A stretch of 64,000 nucleotides of DNA from Streptomyces cirratus (GCF_014650775.1 NZ_BMVP01000002.1:930001-994000); one strand, 5' to 3'; positions 39,035-48,369 are shown, counted from the stretch's first letter. Numbers and translations are program-made. The notes: generated by a model from the sequence alone, not told the origin.

Positions 39035-40240
39035 TCACCTCACCGTCAGCGTCAGGATCCTGTCGTCGCCGCCGGACGGCGACCCCCGCCCGTCGGTCTC
39101 GCTCGTGACCAGCAGCAATCTGTCCCCGCCCAGGGCCACCACCGTCCGCAGCCGGCCGTACACGCCCTGGAGGAAGGCTTCCGGTTCCGCCACCGGGGCC
39201 GCCCCCGACAAGGGGATCCGCCACAGCCGCTCGCCCTTCAAGGCCGCCATCCAGATCGAGCCCTGCGCCCACGCGATCCCGCTCGGCGAGGCCTCGTCCG
39301 TCTTCCACACGGCCACCGGATCCCGCAGGCCGGGTCTGCCCGCCTTCCCCTCAACCTCCGGCCAGCCGTAGTTGCCGCCCGGTTCGATGAGATTGAGCTC
39401 GTCCCAGGTGTGCTGGCCGAACTCCGACGCCCACAGCCTTTTGCCGCTGTCCCAGGCCAGCCCCTGCACATTGCGGTGGCCGTAGGAGTAGACGACGGAG
39501 TCAGGCTCCGGATTGCCGTGCACCGGCTGCCCGTCCGGGGTCATCCGCAGGATCTTGCCGCCGAGCGACTTCTTGTCCTGCGCGAGCCCCGTGTCACCCG
39601 TCTCCCCGGTCCCGGCGTAAAGCATCTTGTCCGGGCCGAACGCGATACGGCCGCCGTTGTGTATGACGCCCTTGGGAATGCCCCGCAAAATGGTGTCCGG
39701 AGCGCCCAATTGCTGCCCCGGTGAGCGAGCGGGGTCGTACCGCATCCGGGCGATGCGATTGTCCGACTCGGTCGTGAAGTACGCGTACACCAGATGGTCC
39801 GAAGCGAAGGCGGGGGACAGGGCCAGCCCCAGCAGTCCGCCCTCACCGCCCGGGGCCACCCCCGGAACCTTGCCGATCTGCGTCACCGTGCCCGTGCCCA
39901 CCTGCACCCTGCTGATGGTCCCCTTGTCCCGCGAGGCCACCAGCACGTCGCCCTCCGGCAGCGGCGCCACGCCCCACGGCGACTCCAGGTCCTTGGCCAC
40001 CTCACCCGTCACGGTCACCGACCCCTTCGCGGGCGGCGCCGGAGCCTGCGGGGAGCCGGACGGGCCGGCCGAGGCAGCCGTCGCCCGCCCGGTGGCCGCC
40101 GCGTCCGGTGGTGAGGTGCCCGGCCGGGCGGTGGTGCCGCCCGGCGGGGAACATCCAGCCGCCAGCAGAGCCCCGCACCCCGCCAGGGCGAGAGCCGCCA
40201 GTGCTCCTCGGGGCCGGGCGCGCGGGCCCTCGTACGGCAT
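39035..40240 (-). CDS. PQQ-type glucose/sorbosone dehydrogenase-like lipoprotein
   Basis: 401 aa from ATG 40240. The signal RPRGALAALALAGCGALLAAGC ends in a lipobox (L-A-A-G-C), so the mature protein should be lipid-anchored outside the membrane. A Pro/Ala/Thr/Gly-rich linker is followed by a six-bladed beta-propeller with family features LESPWGVAPLPEGDVLVASR, GGEGGLLGLALSPAF, HNGGRIAFGPDKMLYAGTGE and YGHRNVQGLAWD. Related soluble enzymes oxidise sugars with PQQ; no PQQ biosynthesis genes are in the window. A longer frame from 40321 adds 27 residues that would make an odd signal peptide. An aldo/keto reductase lies 237 nt upstream. Confidence 0.85.
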   Translation of the reverse strand: MPYEGPRARPRGALAALALAGCGALLAAGCSPPGGTTARPGTSPPDAAATGRATAASAGPSGSPQAPAPPAKGSVTVTGEVAKDLESPWGVAPLPEGDVLVASRDKGTISRVQVGTGTVTQIGKVPGVAPGGEGGLLGLALSPAFASDHLVYAYFTTESDNRIARMRYDPARSPGQQLGAPDTILRGIPKGVIHNGGRIAFGPDKMLYAGTGETGDTGLAQDKKSLGGKILRMTPDGQPVHGNPEPDSVVYSYGHRNVQGLAWDSGKRLWASEFGQHTWDELNLIEPGGNYGWPEVEGKAGRPGLRDPVAVWKTDEASPSGIAWAQGSIWMAALKGERLWRIPLSGAAPVAEPEAFLQGVYGRLRTVVALGGDRLLLVTSETDGRGSPSGGDDRILTLTVR

Positions 40241-40405
40241 GTGCGCTTGCGGTACCTCCCCGAACCATCGCGCACGCCCCCGGCCCTGCGCCGTCCCCGC
40301 CGGTCCCCGTCCGTATCGCATCGCCCTGCTCCCCTCCGGTCCTGTGTCCGTGCCCTTCCATCTGACTCAACAGCCACGGCCATACCCGAAGTTCCGTCGC
40401 TCGTA

Positions 40406-40419
40406 CACTCGATCGAGTG
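40406..40419. promoter_or_regulatory. Perfect 14-bp palindrome upstream of the sugar dehydrogenase gene
   Basis: cactcgatcgagtg is perfectly self-complementary. It lies 166 nt upstream of the dehydrogenase start in a 236-nt non-coding gap, where a promoter is expected. The dyad fits a TetR-, GntR- or LacI-type operator. Nothing else indicates a regulator. Confidence 0.4.
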
Positions 40420-40476
40420 GATGTCCGGGCGGCCCGGGGAACCGCCCCCCGCAACGCCCGCCCGAGCGGGGCCCGC

Positions 40477-41484
40477 TCAGTCCCAGGCCCCCACCGCCGC
40501 CGGCAGCCCCGCTATCTCCGCCAGATCGGCGGCCGTCAGCCGCACCTCCACCGCCCGCGCGTTCTCGGCCGCCCAGTGCGCACGGTCCGCGCCCGGCACC
40601 GGCACCACGTGCGGCCCCTGCGCCAGTACCCAAGCCAGCGCCACCTGCGCCGCGGTCACCTCCGGCCCGTGCCCGCGTGCCACCCTGCGCAGCCCTGCCA
40701 CCAGCACCTGGTTCGCGGCCATCGCGTCCGCCGTGAACCTGGGGTGCCGGGCCCGCACGTCCTCGGACTCGAAGCCCGCCCCCGGCCGCAGCGTCCCCGT
40801 CAGGAAACCGCTGCCCAGCGGCATCGCCGCCAGCAGCCCCACCCCCCGCGCCGCGCACCACGGCAGCAGCTGCCACGCCGCCTCCGGCGACCACACCGAC
40901 AGCTCCGCCTGCACCGCGCTCACCGGGAACACCTGCTGCGCCCGCTCCAGATGCCGCACGGTCGCCCGGTACCCGCGGTCCCCGCGCCGTCCCGCCCCCG
41001 GACCCGCCGCCGCCCCCAGCGCGCAGAACCCGAGCGCCCGCACCTTGCCCGCTGCCACCAGCTCCGCCATGGCGCCCCACGTCTCCTCCACCGGGACGTC
41101 CGGATCCACCCGGTGCAACTGGTACAGGTCTATGACGTCGGTCCGCAGCCGCCGCAGCGACGCGTCGCAGGCCCGCCGCACGTACCCCGGCCGCCCGTCG
41201 GCCACCACGTGCTGCTCGCCCGCCCGCAGCCCCACCTTGGCGGAGACGAACGCCTCGGAGCGCCGCTCGCGCAGCACGCGCCCGAGCACGAGCTCGTTGG
41301 TGAACGGCCCGTACACATCGGCCGTGTCCAGCAGGTTCGCCCCCAGGTCCAGCGCCGTGTGCAGGGTCCGCAGCGACTCCTCTCCCCGGCGGTGCGAAGG
41401 TGCGTACCCCCAGCTCATCGGCATGCAGCCGAGCCCGATGGCGCCCACCGTCAGCGGTCCCGCCCCGATCGACCTGCGCTCCAC
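40477..41484 (-). CDS. Aldo/keto reductase
   Basis: 335-aa NADPH-dependent (beta/alpha)8-barrel. The catalytic tetrad is visible: Asp and Tyr in LLDTADVYGP, Lys in VSAKVGL and His in YQLHRVDP. The N-terminus (IGLGCMPMSWGY) and the C-terminal cofactor loop (VPVPGADRAHWAAENARA) match the family. Substrate unknown. It is divergent from the D-2-hydroxyacid dehydrogenase gene with 73 nt between starts and lies upstream of the sugar dehydrogenase on the same strand. Confidence 0.93.
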   Translation of the reverse strand: MERRSIGAGPLTVGAIGLGCMPMSWGYAPSHRRGEESLRTLHTALDLGANLLDTADVYGPFTNELVLGRVLRERRSEAFVSAKVGLRAGEQHVVADGRPGYVRRACDASLRRLRTDVIDLYQLHRVDPDVPVEETWGAMAELVAAGKVRALGFCALGAAAGPGAGRRGDRGYRATVRHLERAQQVFPVSAVQAELSVWSPEAAWQLLPWCAARGVGLLAAMPLGSGFLTGTLRPGAGFESEDVRARHPRFTADAMAANQVLVAGLRRVARGHGPEVTAAQVALAWVLAQGPHVVPVPGADRAHWAAENARAVEVRLTAADLAEIAGLPAAVGAWD

Positions 41485-41557
41485 CCCTGCGTCCCCCTCC
41501 CGGTCCGGCCCTCAAACTAACGGCTTGATCGCGATGCCTTCGCATAGCCTCGTGATC

Positions 41558-42505
41558 ATGACTGCAACGACCGGGGACGTGTGGCTCCCCTTCCCCGCCG
41601 CAGAGGTCGACGGCCTCCCCGACTGCTTCCGCTACCGGCTCTGGGACGGCGAGGAGCGGTTCCCGGCCGACCCGGGGCCCTGCGTCTTCTACGTCACGCC
41701 CTACATGAAGTCCCCGGCGGTGACCCTGCGCCCCCTGGCCGGCATGCCCGCGATCCGCGTCGTGCAGACCCTGACGGCCGGCATCGACCACGTCCTGCCC
41801 GGCGTCGACGCCCTGCCCTCCGGCGTACGGCTGTGCAACGCGCGCGGCGTCCACGAGGCGAGCACCGCCGAACTGTCCCTCACCCTGATCCTCGCCTCCC
41901 TGCGCGGCATCCCGGGCATGGTGCGCGGCCAGGACCGCGAGGAGTGGCACTCCGGTTTCTACGAGGCGCTCGCCGACAAGTCCGTCCTGATCGTCGGCTA
42001 CGGCTCGATCGGCGCGGCCGTCGAGGACCGGCTGGAGCCGTTCGAATGCCGGCGGATCACGCGCGTCGCCCGCTCGGCCCGCTCCGCGCCGCGCGGTCCG
42101 GTGCACGCGCTCGCCGAGCTGCCCCGGCTGCTGCCGGACGCGGACGTGGTGGTCCTGTGCATGCCGCTGACCGAGGAGAGCCGGGGCCTGGCGGGCGCCG
42201 GGTTCCTCGGTGCCATGAAGGACGGAGCCCTGCTGGTGAACGTGGCCCGCGGGCCGGTCGTGGACACCGGGGCACTGCTGACGGAGCTGCGCTCGGGGCG
42301 GCTGCGCGCGGCGCTGGATGTCACCGACCCGGAACCGCTGCCCGCCGGGCACCCGCTCTGGCACGCCCCGAACCTCCTGATCACGCCTCATGTGGGGGGC
42401 AGCAGCAGCGCGTTCGAGCCACGGGCGAAGCGCCTGGTCGCCCGCCAGCTCACCCGTTTCGCCGCGGGGGAACCCGTGGAGAACACGGTGTTGATCACCG
42501 ACTGA
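41558..42505 (+). CDS. D-2-hydroxyacid dehydrogenase family protein
   Basis: 315 aa. The nucleotide motif is VGYGSIG, and the catalytic Arg (NVARGPVVD), Glu (VTDPEPLP) and His (TPHVGG) are all present, so it should reduce a 2-oxoacid to a D-2-hydroxyacid or the reverse. GHPLWHAPNLLITPHVGGSS is typical. Start ATG 41558; an in-frame GTG lies two codons upstream. The specific acid is not predictable. It is followed by the 283-nt gap before the diguanylate cyclase gene. Confidence 0.9.
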   Translation: MTATTGDVWLPFPAAEVDGLPDCFRYRLWDGEERFPADPGPCVFYVTPYMKSPAVTLRPLAGMPAIRVVQTLTAGIDHVLPGVDALPSGVRLCNARGVHEASTAELSLTLILASLRGIPGMVRGQDREEWHSGFYEALADKSVLIVGYGSIGAAVEDRLEPFECRRITRVARSARSAPRGPVHALAELPRLLPDADVVVLCMPLTEESRGLAGAGFLGAMKDGALLVNVARGPVVDTGALLTELRSGRLRAALDVTDPEPLPAGHPLWHAPNLLITPHVGGSSSAFEPRAKRLVARQLTRFAAGEPVENTVLITD

Positions 42506-42788
42506 GGGCAGGATGGTAACCATGTGCATTCACCTGGATGCACGCAGTGGCCACAACCCTCCCGCTGGTCACGGAGAGTAGAGACTCTATGTCGCTGAGT
42601 GACGAAAGTGGTGTATCGTCCGGAAGAAGGGGCTGCGCCACGAACGTCTGGCGCTGGGGAGTGATCGGACCATTTGGGGGGCGACGGGCGATGCACGGCC
42701 AATGGACGAAGGACGCGCTGCGGCACAGCCGCCGGAAGCGACGGCGCCGGGACGGGGCCGGCCCGGGAGCAGTCTGCGAGGGGGGCCG
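42506..42788. promoter_or_regulatory. Promoter region of the CdgE-like gene, with dyads and a possible BldD site
   Basis: A 283-nt gap without a credible gene. It has the inverted repeats gtgcat/atgcac (42524-42543) and agagt/actct (42575-42588). The sequence tcacggagagtaga (42569-42582) matches 7 of 9 fixed positions of the BldD consensus. BldD with c-di-GMP represses several developmental genes in Streptomyces. An open frame from 42538 to 42792 with unusual composition is probably not a gene. Confidence 0.35.
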
Positions 42789-45698
42789 GTGAGCGCCCCG
42801 GGGGCGGCGCTCCTGACCCGCCCGCCCGGCCGCGGCGGAGGCCGCGGCAGGGGCCTGGCGATGCAGCTCCTCCTCGCCGCCGCCTGCGCCGGGTACGCCG
42901 TCGGATCCGCCCTCGGCTGGGGCTCCAAGCAAGTGGCCGACTTCATGGGCGACTTCGGGCTCAGCGGGGGCGCGTTACTCGCCGCCGTCTCCTGCTACGG
43001 CTACGCGCGCACCATCGATCCGCGCGAGCGCCCCGCATGGCTGCTCTTCGCCTTCTCGTCCCTCATGGGCGCCTGCGGGAACGCCGTCTGGGGCTGGTAC
43101 GAGGTGGTCCTCGGCGCCGAGGTGCCCAAGCACTCGCTCGCCGACTTCGCCTTCCTCTGCTTCGCGCCCCCCGCGATCGTGGGCCTGCTCGTCCTCGCAA
43201 AACGCCCCGTCAACCGGGCCGGATGGGTCTGCCTCGGGCTCGACTCCTGGCTCATCGGCGGCTCGCTCCTGACCCTGTCCTGGAGCCTGGCCCTGGCGAA
43301 CGCCGCGCGCACCGCCCAGTCCGGGACCCCCAGCAGCGTGCTGAGCGCCGCGCTCACCCTCGCCTACCCGATCCTGGACATCGCGCTCGTCTCGATAGTC
43401 CTGGTCCTGCACTTCCGGCGCTCCGAGACCAACCGGTCCGCCGTCAACACCGCCATCGCGGCGCTGGCCCTGACCGTGCTCAGCGACGCCCTGTTCACCT
43501 CACCGCTGCTCAGCGCCGAGTACAAGTCCGGGCAGCTGCTGGACGCCGGCTGGTTCGCCGGCTCGCTGCTGCTCGCGTACGCGCCCTGGGGCGCCGGGCG
43601 CAGCCACCCCGGGCCCGTCGTCCCCCGGCACCCGAGGAGCGACCGCCCGGTCAGCCGCCCCATCACCGGATCGCTGACCGCCCTCACCCCGTACCTCGCG
43701 GCAGCCGTCTGCACGCTGGGCATCCTGTACAACGTCGTGGACGGCCGTAAAGTCGACCGCGTGGTCGTCTTCACCGGCTGCACGGTCGTGCTCGCCCTCG
43801 TCATCCGCCAGGGCATCATGCTCCTCGACAACATCGCGCTCACCCAGGAACTGGCCCAGAAGGAGAACCACTTCCGCTCCCTGGTCCAGGGTTCGAGCGA
43901 CGTCATCATGATCGCCGCGCCCACGGGCACACTGCGCTACGTCAGCCCCGCCGCCGCCGGGGTCTACGGCCGCGAGGCGGAGGACCTCGTCGGTACGGAA
44001 CTGGCCACCTTGATCCACCCCGACGACCTGGGCCGCGTGGTCCACGAGGTACGCCGCTTCCTCGCCACGCCGCCCGCCGAGGAACCCACGACGCGCATCG
44101 AGTGCCGGTTCAGGTCGGGCGGCGGCGAATGGCTCAACGTCGAGTCCACCGTCAACCGCCACCAGGGCGGCCTCATCCTCAACAGCCGCGACGTCACCGA
44201 GCGGGTCCGCCTCCAGGCCCAGCTCCAGCACAGCGCCGAGCACGACGCGCTGACCGACCTGCCCAACCGGGCCCTGTTCACCCGCCGCGTCCGCCAGGCC
44301 CTCACCGGCCGCCGGGCCGGTGACCACAGCAGCGCCGTGCTCTTCATCGACCTCGACGGCTTCAAGGCGGTCAACGACACCATCGGGCACCAGGCCGGTG
44401 ACGAACTGCTCGTCGAGGCCGCGCGCCGCCTCCAGGACTCCGTCCGCGCCGGGGACACGGCGGCCCGTCTCGGCGGGGACGAGTTCGCCGCCCTGATCCT
44501 CGGCGACGGCAGCCGTGACCGCAGCGCCCGCGAATACCAGGTGCGGGAGATCGCCGACCGGCTGCGCGCCACGCTCTCCCAGCCGTACCGGATCTCCGGC
44601 AGCGAGGTCCGCGTCGCCGCCAGCATCGGGGTGGCCTTCGCGGAACCCGGCATCACCCCTTCGGACCTGATGCGCAACGCTGATCTGGCGATGTACCGGG
44701 CCAAGGCGGGCGGCAAGGACCGCGTCGAGCTGTACGCGCCGCAGATGCAGACCGAAGTAGTACGCAAGGCGGAGCTGGCCGGCCGGCTGCGCACCGCGCT
44801 CCACGAGGGTGAGTTCGCCCTGCTGCACCAGCCCGTGGTGTCGCTGGCCACCGGGGAGGTCACCGCGGTGGCCGCGCAGGCCCGCTGGCGCTCCGCCCAG
44901 GGGATCCTCTTCACCCCGGCCGAATTCCTGCGCGTGGCCGAGGCCGGCGAGGGCGCGCGCGCCGTCTCCCCGGGCGCCGCGGGCACCTTCGCCGGGGCCG
45001 CGTCCGTGCGCGCCGGCGAGCTGGGGCGCTGGCTGCTGGAGGAGGCCGTGGAGGAGGCCGCGGAGCGGCACCGGGCCGGGCACGACGTCCCGGTGGCCGT
45101 CCGGATGACCGCCGAACGGCTACTGGACCGGGGCGCACCGGCGGCCTCCGTGGAGGCCCTGCTGAACCGCCACGGACTGCCGTCCGGGGCGCTGGTGATC
45201 GAGCTCGCCGACAATGACCCCAGAGTCCCCTTCGACGAGCTGGAGCGCCGCCTGGCGGCCTTGCGCAGGCTCGGCGTCCTGATCGCGCTCGACGGCTTCG
45301 GCAGCGGCTACGCGGCCATCAGCGCCCTGCGCCGCCTCCCCGTCGACATGCTCAAGCTGGACCGCGGCCTGGTCGAGGGCGTGGTCGAGTCCCCCCGCCT
45401 CCACAAGATCACCGCAGGGCTCTTGCGGATCGCAAACGACCTCGGCATGCAGTCCGTGGCCGACGGGGTGGATCTTCCCGAGCAGGTCATGGCGCTGCGC
45501 TCGATGGGGTGCACCCACGGCCAGGGAATGGCCTTCTCGGGGCCACTCGACGAATACAGGCTGCGGCGCACGCTCGTGCGCGGTACGTTCCCAGTACCGG
45601 GCGCGCTGGCCCAGCCCGCCTTGGCCGGCGGCTCGTCCAGTGGCTCGATGGTCACCCTCAGAGGCTCACATAATGAGACGCCCGTCCCACCTACTTGA
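42789..45698 (+). CDS. cdgE: Membrane-bound diguanylate cyclase with PAS, GGDEF and degenerate EAL domains (CdgE-like)
   Basis: 969 aa from GTG 42789 (gagggggg 4 nt upstream); ATG 42702 would add 29 residues. About eight to ten helices fill residues 25-320. A PAS domain (FRSLVQGSSDVIMIA) follows, then GGDEF (DALTDLPNRALF, signature [11 protein letters not shown], intact) and EAL. The EAL part lacks key residues: the motif reads AAQARW where EALxRW is expected, and DDFG has become DGFG. It is therefore probably a cyclase with a non-catalytic EAL. Codon 63 is TTA (42975-42977), the only TTA codon found in the window, so translation should depend on the bldA tRNA. I recall CdgE beside ilvB in S. 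coelicolor. Confidence 0.88.
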   Translation: MSAPGAALLTRPPGRGGGRGRGLAMQLLLAAACAGYAVGSALGWGSKQVADFMGDFGLSGGALLAAVSCYGYARTIDPRERPAWLLFAFSSLMGACGNAVWGWYEVVLGAEVPKHSLADFAFLCFAPPAIVGLLVLAKRPVNRAGWVCLGLDSWLIGGSLLTLSWSLALANAARTAQSGTPSSVLSAALTLAYPILDIALVSIVLVLHFRRSETNRSAVNTAIAALALTVLSDALFTSPLLSAEYKSGQLLDAGWFAGSLLLAYAPWGAGRSHPGPVVPRHPRSDRPVSRPITGSLTALTPYLAAAVCTLGILYNVVDGRKVDRVVVFTGCTVVLALVIRQGIMLLDNIALTQELAQKENHFRSLVQGSSDVIMIAAPTGTLRYVSPAAAGVYGREAEDLVGTELATLIHPDDLGRVVHEVRRFLATPPAEEPTTRIECRFRSGGGEWLNVESTVNRHQGGLILNSRDVTERVRLQAQLQHSAEHDALTDLPNRALFTRRVRQALTGRRAGDHSSAVLFIDLDGFKAVNDTIGHQAGDELLVEAARRLQDSVRAGDTAARLGGDEFAALILGDGSRDRSAREYQVREIADRLRATLSQPYRISGSEVRVAASIGVAFAEPGITPSDLMRNADLAMYRAKAGGKDRVELYAPQMQTEVVRKAELAGRLRTALHEGEFALLHQPVVSLATGEVTAVAAQARWRSAQGILFTPAEFLRVAEAGEGARAVSPGAAGTFAGAASVRAGELGRWLLEEAVEEAAERHRAGHDVPVAVRMTAERLLDRGAPAASVEALLNRHGLPSGALVIELADNDPRVPFDELERRLAALRRLGVLIALDGFGSGYAAISALRRLPVDMLKLDRGLVEGVVESPRLHKITAGLLRIANDLGMQSVADGVDLPEQVMALRSMGCTHGQGMAFSGPLDEYRLRRTLVRGTFPVPGALAQPALAGGSSSGSMVTLRGSHNETPVPPT

Positions 45699-45731
45699 CA
45701 TCGACCTCCCGCCAGAGGGAGGGTCAATGCC

Positions 45732-45773
45732 ATGCGCACCCGAATTCTCGTACTTGGAAAGCGCGTCGGCTGA
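45732..45773 (+). CDS. ilvB leader peptide, 13 aa with Ile-Leu-Val-Leu
   Basis: The frame reads MRTRILVLGKRVG then stop, with gagggaggg 8 nt upstream. All three branched-chain amino acids occur in a row (codons att ctc gta ctt at 45744-45755). It lies about 195 nt before ilvB and is followed by competing stems and a T-tailed hairpin. Such leaders are known for branched-chain amino acid operons of actinobacteria. A second ATG at 45727 in another frame is not supported by its product. Confidence 0.8.
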   Translation: MRTRILVLGKRVG

Positions 45774-45850
45774 AGCCGGGGTCGGTATATCCCCGCTCCA
45801 CAACGCCCGACGCGCTCCCCTCGCTTGCCTCCCGGCACGAGGGGTTTTTT
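45760..45850 (+). promoter_or_regulatory. Transcription attenuator of the ilvB operon
   Basis: The end of the leader peptide region, agcgcgtcgg (45760-45769), pairs perfectly over 10 bp with ccgacgcgct (45807-45816). Immediately after comes an intrinsic terminator: cccctcg (45817-45823) with cgagggg (45838-45844), inner tgcc/ggca, then six T (45845-45850). gccggg (45775-45780) can alternatively pair with cccggc (45831-45836) and would break the terminator. Ribosomes stalled at the Ile-Leu-Val-Leu codons when those amino acids are scarce would cover the first arm and let ilvB be transcribed. The pairings are seen; the mechanism is inferred by analogy. Confidence 0.75.
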
Positions 45851-45932
45851 GTTGCACTGGCACACGCCCCCGGCCACGGTCCGGGGGATTCCCGCTCCTC
45901 GTAAAACCCTCAGCTTCGAGAAGAGAATGCCG

Positions 45933-47813
45933 ATGACCGACCAGGCCACCGGGGCCCACCATCCGCAGCCGCGGCCCCGTACGGGTGGACAGCAGTCCGC
46001 CGCAGTTGAGCACGTCACGGGTGCGCAGTCCCTCATCCGCTCTCTCGAAGAGGTGGGGTGCGACACCGTGTTCGGCATCCCGGGCGGCGCCATCCTTCCC
46101 GCCTACGACCCGATGATGGACAGCAAGAAGGTCCGTCACATCCTGGTCCGCCACGAGCAGGGGGCCGGCCACGCCGCCACCGGCTACGCCCAGGCGACCG
46201 GCAAGGTCGGCGTCTGCATGGCCACCTCGGGCCCCGGCGCCACCAACCTGGTCACCCCGATCGCCGACGCCCACATGGACTCCGTCCCGCTGGTCGCGAT
46301 CACCGGCCAGGTCTCCTCCAAGGCGATCGGCACCGACGCCTTCCAGGAAGCGGACATCGTCGGCATCACCATGCCGATCACCAAGCACAACTTCCTGGTC
46401 ACCAAGGCCGAGGACATCCCGCGGACGATCTCCGAGGCGTTCCACATCGCCTCTACCGGCCGCCCCGGCCCGGTCCTCGTCGACATCGCCAAGGACGCGC
46501 TCCAGGCGAAGACGACCTTCTCCTGGCCGCCCACCCACGACCTCCCCGGTTACCGGCCGGTCACCAAGCCGCACGCCAAGCAGATCCGCGAGGCCGCCAA
46601 GCTCATCTGCCAGGCCAAGCGCCCGGTCCTGTACGTCGGCGGCGGCGTCATGAAGTCCGGCGCGACCGCCGAGCTCAAGGTGCTCGCCGAGCTGACGGGC
46701 GTTCCCGTCTGTACGACCCTGATGGCGCTGGGCTCCTTCCCCGACAGCCACCCCCTGCACGTCGGCATGCCCGGCATGCACGGCTCGGTCACCGGCGTCA
46801 CCGCGCTGCAGAAGTCGGACCTGCTGATCGCGCTCGGCACCCGCTTCGACGACCGCGTCACCGGCAAGCTGGACAGCTTCGCCCCCTTCGCGAAGGTCAT
46901 CCACGCGGACATCGACCCCGCGGAGATCGGCAAGAACCGAGAGGTCGACGTCCCGATCGTCGGCGACGCCCGCGAGGTCATCGCCGACCTGATCCAGGCC
47001 GTCCAGGCCGAGCACACCGAGGGCGGCGCCGGCGACTACAGCGCCTGGTGGAAGGACCTCAACCGCTGGCGCGAGACGTACCCGCTGGGCTACGACCTGC
47101 CCGCCGACGGCATGCTCTCCCCGCAGCAGGTCATCCAGCGCATCGGTGAACTCGCCCCCGAGCACACGATCTACGCGGCCGGCGTCGGCCAGCACCAGAT
47201 GTGGGCCTCGCACTTCGTCAACTACGAGGAGCCCCGCACCTGGCTGAACTCCGGCGGCGCCGGAACCATGGGCTACGCCGTCCCGGCCGCCATGGGCGCC
47301 AAGGTCGGCATGCCCGAGCGCACCGTCTGGGCGATCGACGGCGACGGCTGCTTCCAGATGACCAACCAGGAACTGGTCACCTGTGCGCTGAACAACATCC
47401 CGATCAAGGTCGCGATCATCAACAACGGCGCGCTGGGCATGGTCCGCCAGTGGCAGACCCTGTTCTACAACCAGCGGTACTCCAACACCGTCCTGCACGC
47501 GGACGAGACCGGCCACGACACCGTCGGCTCCCAGCTCGGCGAGTCCATCGCCCCCCGCCAGGGCACCCGCGTCCCGGACTTCGTCAAGCTGTCCGAGGCC
47601 ATGGGCTGCGTCGCGCTGCGCTGTGAGGACCCGGCGGACCTGGACCGCGTCATCGCCGAGGCCAACGCGATCAACGACCGTACGGTGGTCGTCGACTTCA
47701 TCGTCCACGAGGACGCCATGGTGTGGCCGATGGTCGCCGCCGGCACCTCCAACGACGAGGTCATGGCAGCCCGGGGCGTCCGTCCCGACTTCGGCGACAA
47801 CGAAGACGACTGA
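45933..47813 (+). CDS. ilvB: Acetolactate synthase large (catalytic) subunit
   Basis: 626 aa. Thiamine-diphosphate enzyme condensing two pyruvates (or pyruvate with 2-oxobutyrate), the first common step of valine, leucine and isoleucine synthesis. The catalytic Glu is in [12 protein letters not shown], the oxyanion loop in [16 protein letters not shown], the FAD-binding region in [15 protein letters not shown] and the ThDP motif in [14 protein letters not shown]. Two in-frame ATGs (45927 and 45933) are close together, and I prefer the second because it gives the usual [15 protein letters not shown] start. First gene of ilvBNC, behind the attenuator. Confidence 0.96.
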   Translation: MTDQATGAHHPQPRPRTGGQQSAAVEHVTGAQSLIRSLEEVGCDTVFGIPGGAILPAYDPMMDSKKVRHILVRHEQGAGHAATGYAQATGKVGVCMATSGPGATNLVTPIADAHMDSVPLVAITGQVSSKAIGTDAFQEADIVGITMPITKHNFLVTKAEDIPRTISEAFHIASTGRPGPVLVDIAKDALQAKTTFSWPPTHDLPGYRPVTKPHAKQIREAAKLICQAKRPVLYVGGGVMKSGATAELKVLAELTGVPVCTTLMALGSFPDSHPLHVGMPGMHGSVTGVTALQKSDLLIALGTRFDDRVTGKLDSFAPFAKVIHADIDPAEIGKNREVDVPIVGDAREVIADLIQAVQAEHTEGGAGDYSAWWKDLNRWRETYPLGYDLPADGMLSPQQVIQRIGELAPEHTIYAAGVGQHQMWASHFVNYEEPRTWLNSGGAGTMGYAVPAAMGAKVGMPERTVWAIDGDGCFQMTNQELVTCALNNIPIKVAIINNGALGMVRQWQTLFYNQRYSNTVLHADETGHDTVGSQLGESIAPRQGTRVPDFVKLSEAMGCVALRCEDPADLDRVIAEANAINDRTVVVDFIVHEDAMVWPMVAAGTSNDEVMAARGVRPDFGDNEDD

Positions 47814-47844
47814 GCCGAGAGAGCCGAGAGAGAGAACGCCCCAC

Positions 47845-48369
47845 ATGTCCAAGCACACGCTCTCCGTCCTGGTCGAGAACACGCCCGGCATCCTCGCCCG
47901 GATCGCCGCGCTGTTCTCCCGCCGCGGGTTCAACATCGACTCCCTCGCGGTCGGCGTCACCGAGCACCCCGACATCTCGCGCATCACCATCGTCGTGAAC
48001 GTCGAGGACCTTCCGCTGGAGCAGGTGACCAAGCAGCTGAACAAGCTGGTCAACGTGCTCAAGATCGTCGAGCTGGAACCGCACAGCGCCATCGAGCGCG
48101 AACTCGTTCTGGTGAAGGTCCGCGCCGACAACGAGACCCGCTCCCAGATCGTCGAGATCGTCCAGCTGTTCCGCGCCAAGACGGTCGACGTCTCCCCGGA
48201 GGCCGTCACCATCGAGGCCACCGGCGGCAGCGACAAGCTCGGCGCCATGCTCAAGATGCTGGAACCCTTCGGCATCAAGGAGCTCGTGCAGTCCGGCACG
48301 ATCGCCATAGGGCGTGGCGGCCGGTCCATCACGGACCGCAGCCTGCGCGCGCTCGACCGCAGCGCCTGA
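47845..48369 (+). CDS. ilvN: Acetolactate synthase small (regulatory) subunit
   Basis: 174 aa. The N-terminal ACT domain (HTLSVLVENTPGILARIAALFSRRGFNIDSL; key V-E-N-x-P-G) binds valine for feedback inhibition, and a C-terminal ALS_ss domain follows (LVLVKVRADNETRSQIVEIVQLFRAK). It activates IlvB. ATG at 47845 lies 31 nt after ilvB; the spacer repeats gccgaga units. The 149-nt gap to ilvC has no terminator that I can see, so ilvBNC may be read together. Confidence 0.96.
   Translation: MSKHTLSVLVENTPGILARIAALFSRRGFNIDSLAVGVTEHPDISRITIVVNVEDLPLEQVTKQLNKLVNVLKIVELEPHSAIERELVLVKVRADNETRSQIVEIVQLFRAKTVDVSPEAVTIEATGGSDKLGAMLKMLEPFGIKELVQSGTIAIGRGGRSITDRSLRALDRSA

Noticed and set aside
42538..42792. 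84-codon frame upstream of the CdgE-like gene
   Set aside because: Arg-rich end, no clear ribosome site and overlap with the ribosome site of the GTG at 42789; likely promoter and leader sequence.
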